Origin: Enchytraeus crypticus
Lineage: Eukaryota > Annelida > Clitellata > Enchytraeida > Enchytraeidae
NCBI GenBank assembly: GCA_905160935.1
Contig: CAJHZI010000505.1
Coordinates: 207,501 to 271,500, forward strand
Reading direction: 5' to 3'
Length of the DNA stretch: 64,000 bases
Shown here: positions 38,225 through 49,838 of the stretch, piece after piece
How the letters are laid out: each line of letters begins with the position of its first letter
Numbering within the stretch: the stretch's first letter is position 1
Notes under the pieces: model-generated
What the model was told of the DNA's origin: nothing
Database searches by the model: none
Seen by the model: the letters and a program-made list of their open reading frames with translations, nothing else
Position numbers and translations under genes: made by a program

Positions 38225-38700
38225 ACCTTCTGTGGATGATACTATTAGAAGATAAGATGAAGATAGTGAAAACCTTGGCATGGACCACGCTAGTATATGC
38301 ATGTGAAACATGGACTTTAAGGAAAGAGGGTTTCAGGAAACTACATGTGGAGGCATTGGAAATGTGGATATGGAGACAAATTGAAAGGATTAGCAGGACT
38401 CAAAAGGTTACAAGTGAGGAAGTTCTAGAGAAAGTTGATACAGATAGACAGTTGATAAATGCAGTAAGAAATACGAAGAAGAATTGGATAGGGCACATTC
38501 GAAGGCGGGAAAGTCTACTAAAAGAGGTCATAGAAGGTAGAATGGAAGGAAATAAAGGCAGAGGCCGGCCGAGATTAGCTATATTAGGTGATTTAAAGAT
38601 TCACTCATATGTGGACAAGAACAGGAAAGCGGACGACAGAGAAGAGTGGAAGCGTTATATACCATGGACCTGCCAGTAGGCAGTGCACTAAGAGAGAAAG
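38225..38700 (+). pseudogene. LINE family B: reverse transcriptase C-terminus and 3' end
   Basis: The best-preserved copy, with an open frame of 147 codons. It encodes the C-terminal part of a non-LTR retrotransposon ORF: VYACETWTLRKE, a GHIRRRESLLKEVIEGRM block, GRGRPRLAILGDL and the end EEWKRYIPWTCQ. The ATG is internal and no reverse transcriptase catalytic motif is included, so this is a 5'-truncated insertion. The 3' end has the hairpin CTGCC-AGTA-GGCAG, then TGCACTAAGAGAGAAAGAG. Confidence 0.8.
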
Positions 38701-39147
38701 AGGTAATACTTTTAGGATGCAACTGAAAATAATGCAGACCGCGGTTGACGAGATGTTTATTAGATGTTCTATAAAGATAGTTAATGGCCAGTTACTTGTC
38801 AAGCATTAACTGTACAATGCAAATTTCTCAATAATCTCAATAGTCTTAGTTCATGCTAATAAAGATAACCTTTTGTCGATTCTTGAAATTAAATAGAATT
38901 GCATTTACTAATTAAACACTTATTTGAGGACTATTCAGCATATATTTTGTGTAGTTTGTGTTCATTAGGTCTTTGATATCTGAAATTTCAGTATAACGTG
39001 AAAGGTCTACAATTGCTTTGAACAGTATTGCAATATGTATTAAGTTGTTACTAATTTTTGTTAAACTAGTGACCTCTAAGATTACCAGATGTCTTTGCAA
39101 TAAGGAATATATTCTTAATTTCAGTATCATCAGCTTAACTGTCAAGA

Positions 39148-39262
39148 CTCTCTCTCTCTTAGTGCACTGCCTACTGGCAGGTCCATGGTGTATAACGCCT
39201 CCACTCTTCTCTGTCGTCCGCCTTCCTATTCATTTCCACGTATGAGTGGGTCTTTAAAATTA
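39148..39262 (-). repeat. LINE family B 3' end, minus strand
   Basis: Plus-strand reading TCTTAGTGCACTGCCTACTG, GCAGGTCCATGG, then GAGTGGGTCTTTAAA, the reverse complement of the family B end. Confidence 0.75.
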
Positions 39263-39389
39263 ATTTAAATTTAAATTTGTCAAGACTCATCATGCATATA
39301 TTGACACTTTGGCATTAAGATGTATTTAGCATTGCATCTTCAATAGTAGCGAAAATTTACATCGGCGTGATTTTCGCATAGCCTTTCAT

Positions 39390-39494
39390 ATCTCTCTTAG
39401 TGCACCGCCCACAGGCAGGTTCATGGTATATTACGCCTCCACTCGTCTCTTTCTTCCGTTTTCTCTTCATGTCCACAAATGAGTGAATCTTTAA
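39390..39494 (-). repeat. LINE family B 3' end, minus strand (second)
   Basis: A more diverged copy 130 bp after the previous one. The hairpin reads CTGCC-TGTG-GGCGG on the minus strand. Confidence 0.65.
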
Positions 39495-39640
39495 TATCTA
39501 ATAATTAATTTTAATCACGATATGCCGTTGTTCTTCGGGAACTCTGCTTAGAAGAGGTGGACCCCTAATCCTTCGTAAGCTTTTCATCTATAGTTTGCTA
39601 AACGTCATTTTTAAGTTTATGTTATGTATTTTGTGTGCAG

Positions 39641-39734
39641 GCCACCAGAGCACAATCCCTTCTACAGCAGTATAGACAGTATGCCAGAGCTAAAGCTCGC
39701 CAGACGAAAATCTATGCCTCTAGTTAGTGACCTG
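39641..39734 (+). CDS. unc-13: unc-13 exon 3
   Basis: 94 nt, phase 2 in (TGTGTGCAG acceptor) and phase 0 out (CTG|GTAAGT). It encodes PPEHNPFYSSIDSMP and RRKSMPLVSDL, a segment characteristic of UNC-13/Munc13 just upstream of the C1 domain (residues about 658-689 of this model). This is the first unambiguous family match in the gene. Confidence 0.95.
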
Positions 39735-41559
39735 GTAAGTGGAAATATATCAGGCCAATTAAATAGATTATTATAATTATTATATTTATATCTGCTATAT
39801 TAATTTATAAGCGACGAAGGGACTGAGGCAGATGTTATAGACACTTATCTATAATATTTGCCTCGTATCTTATTTTTCATTTATATATGCTTATAATCAT
39901 TTAATAGCTAAATATTGTCGAAATTTTATTTTACCTGTGAAATATATTTTATGAGAATAGTTAGTAATTAAAAGCGCTATTCTCCACTTCCAATGGTGTA
40001 TAAAGACCTACAACAAGAAAGTAGTACATATATATGAAGAAGAGCAGGGAAAGGCTAATGAAAAATATCTTTCACAGAATGAAGATAAATGATATAGTAT
40101 TACTCGGGTTTGGCTTCGCAAGATTCTTCCGGAAATAATCAGGTAAAATAGAATTAGATTTGCCATGAGAGTTTCTACAGAGATTGATTATATAGAGATT
40201 GAACGAGGACTAAAGAGAGGCTACGTTGGGCATGTTTATTAGATGATAGAGGGCGATTTGTAATGACCGAGAGCGAGAAGAGAAGCATATTTATATATAC
40301 CGATGGCGTGTGTTAAGCTATCGGCCTTTCGACCCCTAACAGTAATTACAGACTGATTGGCAAGGTTTTTTTGTTCTATTGTTTGCGTGGTTGTAAGTGG
40401 TACACTTGGAGACAAACTGATACTAATCCTTTAGTTATGACGCAGCTGCCACGAAATTAAAAGCCACACAGTACCTTTTCTATTGTTCGTTTGACCTCTT
40501 GCATTGAAACAATGAACGAGCTCTTGGAATTTCAAAATTGACTTGATTAAAAATACTTTCTACTACAGCTACTTTTGGAATGGCATCGTTCTATACGGTA
40601 AATAACATGCAAACAAGGCAGTAAATAATTGTTAGATATTGTCCCATTTATTCGTTTTGAATTTTAAGCTCGTTAAGCTCATTTTATTCTAAGGTGGTTA
40701 GTGCAATGATTAGATTATACTGCAAGGTTTCTTACGTATTTTAAGAAATGAACGGAAATAGATTATATTAGAAATTGTCCTATTTGTTTTTCTGGTTTCT
40801 GGTTATCACTTTTCATCCGCATAAAACGGAGTTACCGTACATTAAGGCGCTCTTGTGATTTACAATTTGAAAACAATAAAGCTTGTAGCCATATGTGATG
40901 TTAAGCTTGATACAGCACAAACAATTCTTGAGAGCATTGTGATAGCCGGTAGCTGTTACATTCGTACAATCAAAGAAATAGCGAAAATTAGTTGCTTATT
41001 CGTCTCGCTATTGATGTCATTATAACGAAAACATTTTTATATAGGATATAGCATGATAGTCATTTTTCATTTGCTATAGTTACAAATAATTTTGAAATCT
41101 TAAGTGTATGAATACATTTGAAAAGAAACCTCTTCAAAATTAATGAAAACGCGGAAGTAAAACAAGTAGAATTGAGCAACGGGTAGCTTGTGATAGAAAT
41201 TTATAATATGCAATAATTTATTCTCTACGATTGTCGCGTGAACGGCAGGCATCTTATTTAAACTCATTATCGTGAGACGACGCTAAGAAACCGAAATTGA
41301 GGCGCAAAGTATGTGTTTGGAACGGAATATTTTTGTCAAGTTTCTTCGTTTCGAGAAAATTCCCTAAGGTGACATCAGTCATGTAGGCTAGCTGTTCAAC
41401 TCCCAGCGGGTTGCCTACACGTCGACACAGCTCGACCGTTTCTTCCTCTGTGCCTTAAAATCTTCACACTTGTCATAGACAATATTTTTGACTCTGTATG
41501 CATATAGCTATGCAAATATAAATGTATATGATGATATATTGATACATGACTTCAAATCG

Positions 41560-41880
41560 TCATCATCATCTTCGTCTTTCCTTGAATCCCAGAGTAACTA
41601 GGGTCGGGACACGAATAGACCTTCTCCATTCCTCTCTGTCCCACATCGTACAAGCTTTTCCATTTGTTTAAGAGAAATTTGTAGCGATTTCTGGAGCCAA
41701 GATTCTCAACAACCGAATGCCATTTCTGGCTTTGGTTTGCATCGTAATGCTTTGTAGCCGTTTACGACTCGTGCATTCCACGGTTGGTCTATTCTTCAGT
41801 AACCCAGACACATCACGGGTGATATGTGACTTCAAGTAATAGGTTATAATCTGATAATTGTTCGAAATGCAACATTTCAC
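41560..41880 (-). pseudogene. LINE family E C-terminal fragment with (GAT)n tail
   Basis: On the minus strand it encodes KARNGIRLLRILAPEIATNFS, then MWDREEWRRSI-like residues and a GFKE-like end before (GAT)n. It matches the plus-strand copy at 28825-29019. Frame breaks are present. Confidence 0.65.
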
Positions 41881-42225
41881 CAGTGTTCACCATCATTATC
41901 AGTCCCATGCTTTCTGAAGAGAACATAGGGCGGCAACATTCCTCCATTCTTTTCTATCTTTAGCAACCCTCACAGCATCTTCCCATGAAATGTTCAAAGT
42001 TTTCAAATCTTTGTTGATCGGGTTGAACCGAGTACTTCTAGGCCTTTCTCTTTTCATTTTTCCTTGACTTGGCTTCTAAGTCATTGCAGTCTTTGCATAT
42101 CTATCATCGGGCATTCTTAATACGTGACCCAAGAGCCTTACCCTTCTTTCCGCAACTATTTCATCTAATTTTCTTTCTCCAAATCTTTCAAGTACTGTTT
42201 CATTTTCACCAGTGTTACTTTGTAA
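41881..42225 (-). pseudogene. LINE reverse transcriptase C-terminal remnant
   Basis: The minus strand encodes ERRVRLLGHVLRMPDDRYAK, a stop, then a KMKRERPRSTRF block and NPINKDLKTLNISWEDAVRV, KDRKEWRNVAALCS, ending KAWD and stops. The LGHVLRMPDDRYAK and GRPR-type blocks are typical of the C-terminus of many animal LINEs. The in-frame stop shows it is dead. Confidence 0.75.
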
Positions 42226-43414
42226 ATGTTTTTATGTTATGTACACTGTTTTAATTATAGCTTCCAAATGTTCTTGAATTCAAACATTAGTGCTAAAATA
42301 GTAAACAGGATTAAATATTACGGCCAGAAGAGAGTAGCAGTCCATTGCTAAAAATGATAAATCACTTCCATCATACACGTCACTAGTAACAGAATAATCT
42401 TATGATATTTTTTACCTAAAATTAGGATGTATCAGAATGATATATTGGAGGTCATCAATCAATGATTTTTATGATTTCTAGTATCAATGAATTTAAAATT
42501 GATGAAGAGCAAGTAAAAATAAAACTAAAGGAAAACTAAAAGAAACTAAATGGAAAATATTTTTCGCTAATCCTCGATTCTCTGCTCACATTATTTCTGT
42601 CAATACAAAATCTTCCAAAATCTTCAAAAGATTTTTTGGGGCTCATTATTCTTATCATCTCAAAATATTCACGATTCATGCAGACCCGCTCTTGAAACTA
42701 AATGTGGCGATTGTAATTTATTCCTCCTCTCTCTTTTATGGCAAAATATCTAGTATTACGATCTTTAAATGTTAGTTTTATTTTGCGTGGTACTAGAATT
42801 TCGCATGTTGCATGAAAACTAAAGACCCTAAAAAAAGAAGTGAAATGCTGTCTACTTTTCTTCTTTTACTTGTTGAAAATGACAAGCAGAATATTAAATA
42901 CTGCGCCATCTGCTTCTCGCTTTAGTTAAATACCAAAATATTTGTTAAGAATTAGCAGAAAAATTAATGGAAATTAGCTATGTTAGTTAATCTCTTGAAC
43001 CTATATTTACTTATTTTCACATATATTTTAATTTTTTACATAAAGATTAACTAGTGTGTCAATTCCACATGCAATGATAGTAATTATTACTACTGCTATT
43101 ATTATTAATATTATTAATATTATTATCATTACATACAGTAATAATAATTATTACTTAAAGTGGAATATTTCTTATTCTAATCAGAAATATTCTTTCTAAA
43201 GATACAAGTCTGCAGGTCGCATTGTCATTTTTGTATTATAAATTTCTTATTTTACACGAGACACATTGATGTGTCTGTGGTCATTATATACCTATTAATG
43301 TGTTTGGATGCGCGATAAGTTACCTTTCGGTCTTTACTCAGTTTGACTTGGGTTAGTGCTTGATATTATCCTGGATAATAACAGCGCGCTAATTAAAGTC
43401 CTACTAATGACAGT

Positions 43415-43700
43415 CTACCAGACTAGCCTAACCTCTATTTTCCTATGCAATTGTCTTACTTTTTCATTCAATTGTCTGCTGCTGCTCAAGAATTGGGAGT
43501 AAGAGGCCGATGGGAACTCTATTGCATTCATAAATTGATACGGATTGGAGGATAGTATGTAGTTGTCGGCGACCAGCCATTTATCGTCATAAAACTGTCG
43601 AGCTTCTGCATGCCGCCCCAAACCAAGTGTTATTACTCTGCCGTATGGAAAGATATACATCCAACTGTACTTCTTCTGGTTCAGTTCTTGTTCTTTATTT
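43415..43700 (-). other. Open frame of unknown status inside intron 3
   Basis: An 81-codon ATG frame, open a little further upstream, with a balanced composition (QFYDDKWLVADNYILSSNPY, QLNEKVRQLHRKIEVRL) that stands out from the AT-rich intron. A CAG precedes AAGAAGTAC at about 43675 on the minus strand and could be an acceptor. I recognise no family. It could be the last exon of a nested minus-strand gene, a retroelement piece or chance. Confidence 0.25.
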
Positions 43701-44479
43701 AATCTTTACCTTTTGAATTTTATTTCAGCATACATGTAAAGGTTGTTTCAGTACATACGTCAGTTTTAATGTCTCTTGTGAAACAATTGAACACTGCCAA
43801 TTTTTAATCAAGAACGCGATGTCAGCTTTTTTTCATTAAAAACAAGGAATCTACATTGTAAGTACCGTAGCAAAAACTGTGATATTTTATATTTAGATCT
43901 TCGTAATGACGATTAATCTTTGTAAGTAGTCATGGAGTCATGGAGTTGAAAATGTAATTGCAATGTGCATCTATGCCATATATAAAGGTGTACATGGTTA
44001 GCCTTAATTTAAAAATTAAAAAAACTGTGAAAACTTTTGTGTCTCAAATAATTTTTGTCATTCAGAATGTGCTTGTAAACGGGTTGTATTGTCTTAATAT
44101 CATAATTCTAATAAAACTAAATAATCAAAACATATTCGACAATAAGTTATCACGAAAAGGTCATTTGATGCGAATTAAACTTGCATTCCGCAGTTACCAA
44201 GACCTATCTTTGTAAGTGTTTGGATAGCAATCCAAATATAGTCAGATGTCCATAGCTTGCTGATAAAGAATGTTCCCGAATAGAGCGGAGGTTGTTAAGA
44301 TTCAACCCGAAAATTATACTTTTTTGTAAAAGGCGAAGAAGACAACTTCAATCACTTTAAAACCATAATTTTTCATACCTATACAAGATAGCAGTAATAA
44401 TTTAGATATGACAACGTTACAGAGTTTCTAATAGAATCAAGTTATAGTCCGACGTAGTGCTTTTAAATAACACGCATTA

Positions 44480-44693
44480 AAATGAAATGATCAACTGATA
44501 TCTATAAAGACACTAAGTTGATATCTATCACTTTTAATACCACTTGTTTAAACCGTTAGGCAAATTTGTTCCATTTCTCTTATAATCCTGCGAATATCCC
44601 AGATTTTACTCCCTGCTCAGTACGGCCGATAATCGACCCCACTTGAGTTCAATTCACCTCAGGATCTGTCATGTAAAATTTCACGACGTTACA
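44480..44693 (-). repeat. Repeat family D copy
   Basis: Aligns with 21972-22166 through GTTGATATCTATCACTTTTA, TTTAAACCGTTAGGCAA, TTTTACTCCCTG and CGACGTTAC, and is the reverse complement of 50733-50945. Confidence 0.65.
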
Positions 44694-44695
44694 AT

Positions 44696-44727
44696 ATATT
44701 ATTATTATTATTTATTATTATTATTAT
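44696..44727. repeat. (TTA)n microsatellite
   Basis: A TTA run joining the family D copy to the LINE B end. Confidence 0.85.
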
Positions 44728-44870
44728 ATCTGAACGATTTGAGGATTCATTCGTATGTGGACGTGGAAGGAAGAGCGGAGGACGGATAAGAATGGAGCGT
44801 TATATACCATGGACCTGCCAGTAGGCAGTTCACTGAGAGAGAGAGAGAGAGAGTGAGAGAGAGAGAGAGT
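44728..44870 (+). repeat. LINE family B 3' end with (GA)n tail
   Basis: Contains TTCATTCGTATGTGGACGTG, GGAGCGTTATATACCATGGA, then the CTGCC-AGTA-GGCAG hairpin and a (GA)n tail, as at 38600-38700. Confidence 0.75.
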
Positions 44871-45367
44871 TCCGATACCTCTAACTACTGCTCTATTGAT
44901 ATTTTTTATATTTTTTACTTCTTTTTTATTCGCGTAGATAAGTTCTTCAACGACTGTATTAAGGAATGTGTTCATTGGACCAGATAATTGGCATTTCTTT
45001 GAATAAGAGATAGTGAAAGAGGGAGAGAGAGAGAAAGAGGGAGAAGTTCTAATGAATTATTAAATAATGTAAAGTTCAAATTGTTAATTTTCATGTATAT
45101 TTTTATGGAGATCCCTGAAATCTTCCCCCGTTATGATCTGATATTTGATCTGCTTTTAGCTGTATTTTTAAATATTGATGGCATAGTTTTAACGCATAAA
45201 GACAATTTTAATTACATTATTCAAGTTTTTCTACTAAGCAACTCAAAATAATACGACATATCCCGCGCTAGTGCCTGATGACAATGAAACTGTATTTCTA
45301 TACATTTATTATTGTATTTATTGTAAAACAAATTGTTTATGTTCAATCATTTCTCTCCTGGCCTCAG

Positions 45368-45376
45368 GTTATGAAG
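45368..45376 (+). CDS. unc-13: unc-13 microexon (9 nt, Val-Met-Lys)
   Basis: GTTATGAAG lies between a strong acceptor (pyrimidine tract ending GCCTCAG) and a perfect donor (GTGAGT). Being 9 nt, phase 0 to phase 0, it can be included or skipped without changing the frame. Inclusion gives SDL-VMK-TMAAS and skipping gives SDL-TMAAS. Family proteins commonly read straight from the SEL/SDL segment to TMAA, so the microexon is probably optional. The call rests on splice-site quality and position, not conservation. Confidence 0.5.
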
Positions 45377-48341
45377 GTGAGTAAATAGCTTTGGATGTAG
45401 AAATAATATTACGCATCGTCAAATAGTACCTAGTTAAGTTATGATTGGTTTTTTATTAAATTGAGTATAATTTGTTACTACATTAAATGATTGCAATGTG
45501 ATTTTAAACAGTTTATTTCAATTTTGGTTCAGCATCAATGTGATTGTGTTACCCATATGAGTTGTGTCTGTACTATTTTTGAATAGTTATAACTTTATAA
45601 TTACAATTTTTTATTTTCTACGAAGAAATGTTTTTTAAATATTTGTTTAAATGTTATTATTATTATTATTATTTATGATTTGATTCTATCTAGTTAAATC
45701 CTGATTTAATTAATTAAATCCCCAATTAGTTAATTGATCCTCATTCAGTCTATTTAAATCCTCATTTAGTCATTTTCCTCGTTGGTTTCATTTGGTTCAA
45801 TCTGGTTAAATAATTGATTTTTTGCACATGTACTTCCCGACCTTTATTCGCTCAATTTTGATTTTGTTGCGTTAATAATATAATAATAGTATTTTTATCA
45901 AATTTCTTTTGCACTGCTGCACTTTACAAACGCCTTCTTGTCGCTGTGAGAAGTTGAGATCAGTTCTGAGTTTATGATTTTGATCGATAGCACTTCTCAG
46001 CGTCATTATATTGTGATAGATCTGACAAGCCTCCGCGCGTTGCATGCAATTTTAATTCTGTATAACTCTGGGCAGAATAAGTGGTGTTATCCGCAATTTA
46101 ATCATAATCTTTTCTATAAGCGAAAAAACTACGTTATCCAGAAGCTAATCTTAAGCTACAGAACAGTAAATTAGTCTAGAAAACTCTGTAAACTTGTGCG
46201 TTTGTCATGTGCATATTAAAAACAAATTAAAAATGTTAAATTAAAAACATAATATGTTCAGGCTTTTCATATTACGATCTCATAATCGATTAATGCAGTG
46301 ATTGCTTTAGATATTTTAAAAATGAAAGAAAACTGAGTATGAAATTTTCTTAGATTTCGGCTAAAATCGTAGAGATTTATGCATTCAGTCAAAAAGTTTC
46401 TACAATTTGTCTACAGACAATTTATTCACTATCTAGTTTAAATTGCAGATTTAGAGCTGGTCCATTGAACGTGCACTATAAAGTCCTTCCGTCAGTGTCA
46501 CTAACTAAGACAATGAAATTCCAATTCCTGGTCGCCAGTCAGTTGATAAATTTGAATGCTACGCTAATTCTAACGTATTCGACTGCTGTGAATATAAACC
46601 AAGTGAAGAACTGATGTTTATGGTTCAAAATAAATTGTTTGATTATGCTTTTGTAATAGATGGCCTATCCTTCAATTTTAATATGAAAATTGGCTTTAGT
46701 TACATATACAATTTATTTTAATAATTGTCATCTATTGTCCAAAATGTGTATTATAAGAGCAATCAATCAATGCGGATTCAATCAATCACTTCGGATTAAA
46801 CGCCCGGTTTCTCGTACGAATGCGACGTCAACAACAACAACGACACAATTATATTGCTATTGTTGTCCATGACAACATTGGGTACTGTGGAACCATATCG
46901 TGCACTTAACGACGTTAAAGATTTAATATTGTTAAGTAAAATAATTTTCTGTTTAGTTAATTTTTGCTGTACTTAGTAACTCTTAGCAGTGTCTAATTTA
47001 CGAATTATTAGCTTTAACGTATAGATTCTAATTATATTATATGATTGACTTGCTTTTTGTCGAACTTTATGTTCTTTATGTTGATACTGTAATTGCAATT
47101 ATTAGCCATTATTTGTTGAATTTACTCTTATGTTCGCTCTTGTTTCCTTTTATTTCTGGTGCTTTATACCGTGCTCTGTAGACCTACTGCTACTAGACAC
47201 ATTTTATAGTACCCATTATTTGTTAGCAATCAAATTGCAATATGTGATATTTACTTGCTGTTTGTTGATGCTAGTAGTAATTAGAATTTCGTAATTTTAA
47301 TGTTTCTGCAATATCAGAAAAGTCTTGATTTTTCAGTCATAGCGGTAATTGACATGATTTAAAGAGAAATGAAATATCATGATATTGTTAAATATTTAAT
47401 TTGCGCTATTGTTCGCCTCTACTTACAAATAAAATAATTCGCATTTCTTCGAGGAGACGAAAAAGACCTTGAAACATAAGGAAAACTTCGGAGTATGAAT
47501 AAAACGAATGAATTAGACCGAACTAAAAATATAAGAAAACACTTTCTATAAAAGACTTTCTGGCTACGCCTATACCTCTTTTTCAAGTAGATTTAGTTCA
47601 TCTCTCTCTCTAAGTGCACTGCCTACTGGCAGGTCCATGATATATAACGATTCCACTCTTCTCTATCTTTCCTCTTCAGTTCCACATATGAGTGGGTCTT
47701 TAAATCTTCTAACATACCTAATCTCGGCCTGCCCCTGCCTCTTTTTCCTTCCATTCTATCTTCTATGACCTCTTTTAATAGACCTTCCCCCCTTAAAATG
47801 TGTCCTATCTAACTCGTCTTCCTATTTCTTAATACATTTATCAACTGTCTATCTGTGCCAACTATTTAGTTCATAAGTCCGTATAAATACATATAAAATG
47901 TTGTATAGATTCTGAAAATCCATGTGTATTGTCATGTGTAAGAAATACGGTACAGATATTTACATATATGTATTTGCAAGGATAATTGGAAACTATCTTA
48001 CTAACCAGTGCATGCTAAATATTTGACTCACCACTATTCATTCTCTAATTTTTTGTATTTGTCTCTATACATGTTTTATATTTCGTATGGTGAAAAAGGT
48101 GAAATGATGAAGCGTTATTCCTAAACGTCCTACTCCGAATTACTAGGGCACACTAATTTCATCTTGTAGTTCAATTAGTAATTGAAATAATTTCACTATT
48201 CATCACTGTAATTTAGATTATTAGTAGTTAAATGCTTATTTCAATTTGCTTTTCTAAAATTTGTTCCCTACCCGCTGCTTTAACTTTGCATGTTGTACTT
48301 TTGATATGAAAAGATTGTATTATTTTTATTCGTGTTTTTAG
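45377..48341 (+). other. unc-13: unc-13 intron 4
   Basis: AT-rich, with a short TTA run at 45656 and a long minus-strand LINE B copy at 47600. Nothing else is recognised. Confidence 0.75.
47600..47865 (-). pseudogene. LINE family B 3' end, minus strand (longer copy)
   Basis: Includes the terminal hairpin and CT tract, then the GAGTGGGTCTTTAAATCTTC block and the reverse complement of the GRGRPRL, EVIEGRM and TDRQL coding segments. Frameshifts are present. Confidence 0.75.
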
Positions 48342-48422
48342 ACAATGGCGGCATCGAAGAGGGCTAATGGAGTGCCATCTGGAGGCCTGGTGGCCAGGCA
48401 ATCACTCAATGACGAAGAACTG
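48342..48422 (+). CDS. unc-13: unc-13 exon 5
   Basis: 81 nt, phase 0 to 0, starting after TGTTTTTAG. It encodes TMAASKRANGVPSGGLVARQ and SLNDEEL, the conserved linker before the C1 domain. The frame requires the donor CTG|GTTGGT, which is unusually poor. A better-looking GTAATT lies 4 nt downstream but would shift the frame. Confidence 0.92.
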
Positions 48423-48749
48423 GTTGGTAATTGTGTAATTTCGTAATTTTCGACACCGTAATTCGTAAGGCTTAACTTTTGTGTGGATCTCATCAACTTG
48501 ATAGTCAACGCTACTACTGAGAGATTAAGCTGACTGTGGCTAGGAATTTATACTTTCGACCCGCTGTTTGGCTGAATAGAGAGATATATAAATAGAGAGA
48601 AAGTTCAAAAATGCTTGGATAATTTGATATCCATGTATGACTACTTAAAATTAGATTTAAATTTAGGCGCCATATCGGAATTATTTAATATTATATAGAA
48701 TATACTTTTTAATGTTGGCATATTAAAATTAATTTTATATTTGTTCACT

Positions 48750-48881
48750 GGCTGGAGCCAGTGGCGATGTCGGTAAGATATTCGACCGCCGATCAATATG
48801 TGCGGGGTTCAAATCCTGGGTTCGCCCATCACTGACAGCTTTGGAGTGAGGAAACTGACGTTAACATTAGCTTTTTAGCTT
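48750..48881 (+). repeat. SINE family A copy (tRNA-derived)
   Basis: GGCTGGAGCCAGTGGCGATG, the B box GGGTTCAAATCC and the end GACGTTAACATTAGCTTT, with a short internal deletion before the TTTGGAGTGAGG block. Confidence 0.8.
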
Positions 48882-49239
48882 TACTTTAATCTATTAATGC
48901 AGTGGAATGGTGGCTTTTCGGTTCCGTTTCTCTTACTCATATTTTTAGCTTTCTAACTGTTGTCAGTTTTCGCTGGACCATATGTTAACGTGTACTGTAC
49001 TGCCACTGAAGTTTAAAATGATATGGACCGTACAATTATGCCTCAAGCTTGTAAGAAATACTTTTAGCCTATCATTAAATTCATGACCATTGAAAAATAC
49101 ACCAGTCGTAAATTGCAAGTATCGTAAGAGGCGACTACGCAGAAAGAGAGGAAGGCAACAGAAAGAAAATCACAACAGAATGTATACTTTTCTCAAAATT
49201 GTGGCAATAGACTACGGTTTTGGAGAAATTTAGCCATTG

Positions 49240-49380
49240 TGATAAGTTAGAGTTTGATGAATGGGATTGCTTATTATTGAGCTTGAAAGCAGACTTTGGG
49301 TGAAACCCTCTTCTTTGAACTTACTCTTTGGGAGAACGAGAGAGAGATAGAGAGAGAGAGAGAGACAGACAGAGAGAGAT
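49240..49380 (+). repeat. Diverged family C element with (GA)n tail
   Basis: GATGAATGGGATTGCTTATT, GAGCTTGAAAGCAGACTTTG, then CTTTGAACTTAC and a long (GA)n tail. The hairpin is no longer recognisable. Confidence 0.5.
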
Positions 49381-49617
49381 GGAAAGAAAGTGATATTTGA
49401 AAGGGTTGGAGAGCAAGAGAGGGAGATTGGTAAGGGTTTTAAGGTCATATGATGGGTTCAGGTGTAATCTATATCCAGATCGCCGGACATTTAATCGTCA
49501 TTTACACCGAATCCTGTCCAATCGATTCCATAATCCCGGTCCGCTCTCGATCCGTCATTCATTACTTTGCATTGATAGTATTCCAATCTTTAGATGACTT
49601 CCAGGTGGGTAGATATA

Positions 49618-49838
49618 GATCGTCTCTTCTTCAGTGCACTGCCAAGTGGCAGGTTCAAGGTACATATTCATACTCAAAGTCTGTCTTCTCGCTCCACAAG
49701 AGCACTCCTTAGATCAACAAGTTAATCCCTTCACAATGTCTATGTCTTATCCATACCTTATGTAGCCTATAGCTTGGGAAATATATGGCTTCTGAGGTGG
49801 TTTTCCGTTGCCTTCCTCAGTTAGGTGGATTAATTACC
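49618..49838 (-). repeat. Family C short element, minus strand
   Basis: Plus-strand reading TCTTCAGTGCACTGCCAAGT, GGCAGGTTCAAGG, TCGCTCCACAAGAGCACTCC, CCTATAGCTTGGGAAA and GGCTTCTGAGGTGGTTTTCC: a full-length reverse copy. Confidence 0.8.

Larger units (their letters stand above)
31930..39640 (+). other. unc-13: unc-13 intron 2
   Basis: Contains a composite SINE and CT/CTAT microsatellite (32175-32700), a TA run, a LINE reverse transcriptase fragment nested in LINE E (34922-36300), the best LINE B fragment (38225) and two minus-strand LINE B ends (39148, 39390). No exon is recognised within it. Confidence 0.8.
39735..45367 (+). other. unc-13: unc-13 intron 3
   Basis: Contains two adjacent minus-strand LINE remnants (41560-42225), an unexplained minus-strand open frame at 43415-43660, a family D copy and a LINE B 3' end at 44722. 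The acceptor is preceded by a good pyrimidine tract (TTTCTCTCCTGGCCTCAG). Confidence 0.8.

Noticed and set aside
49397..49712. Overlapping plus-strand frames of 66 and 87 codons
   Set aside because: No similarity to anything recognised, and the second runs into an antisense family C element.
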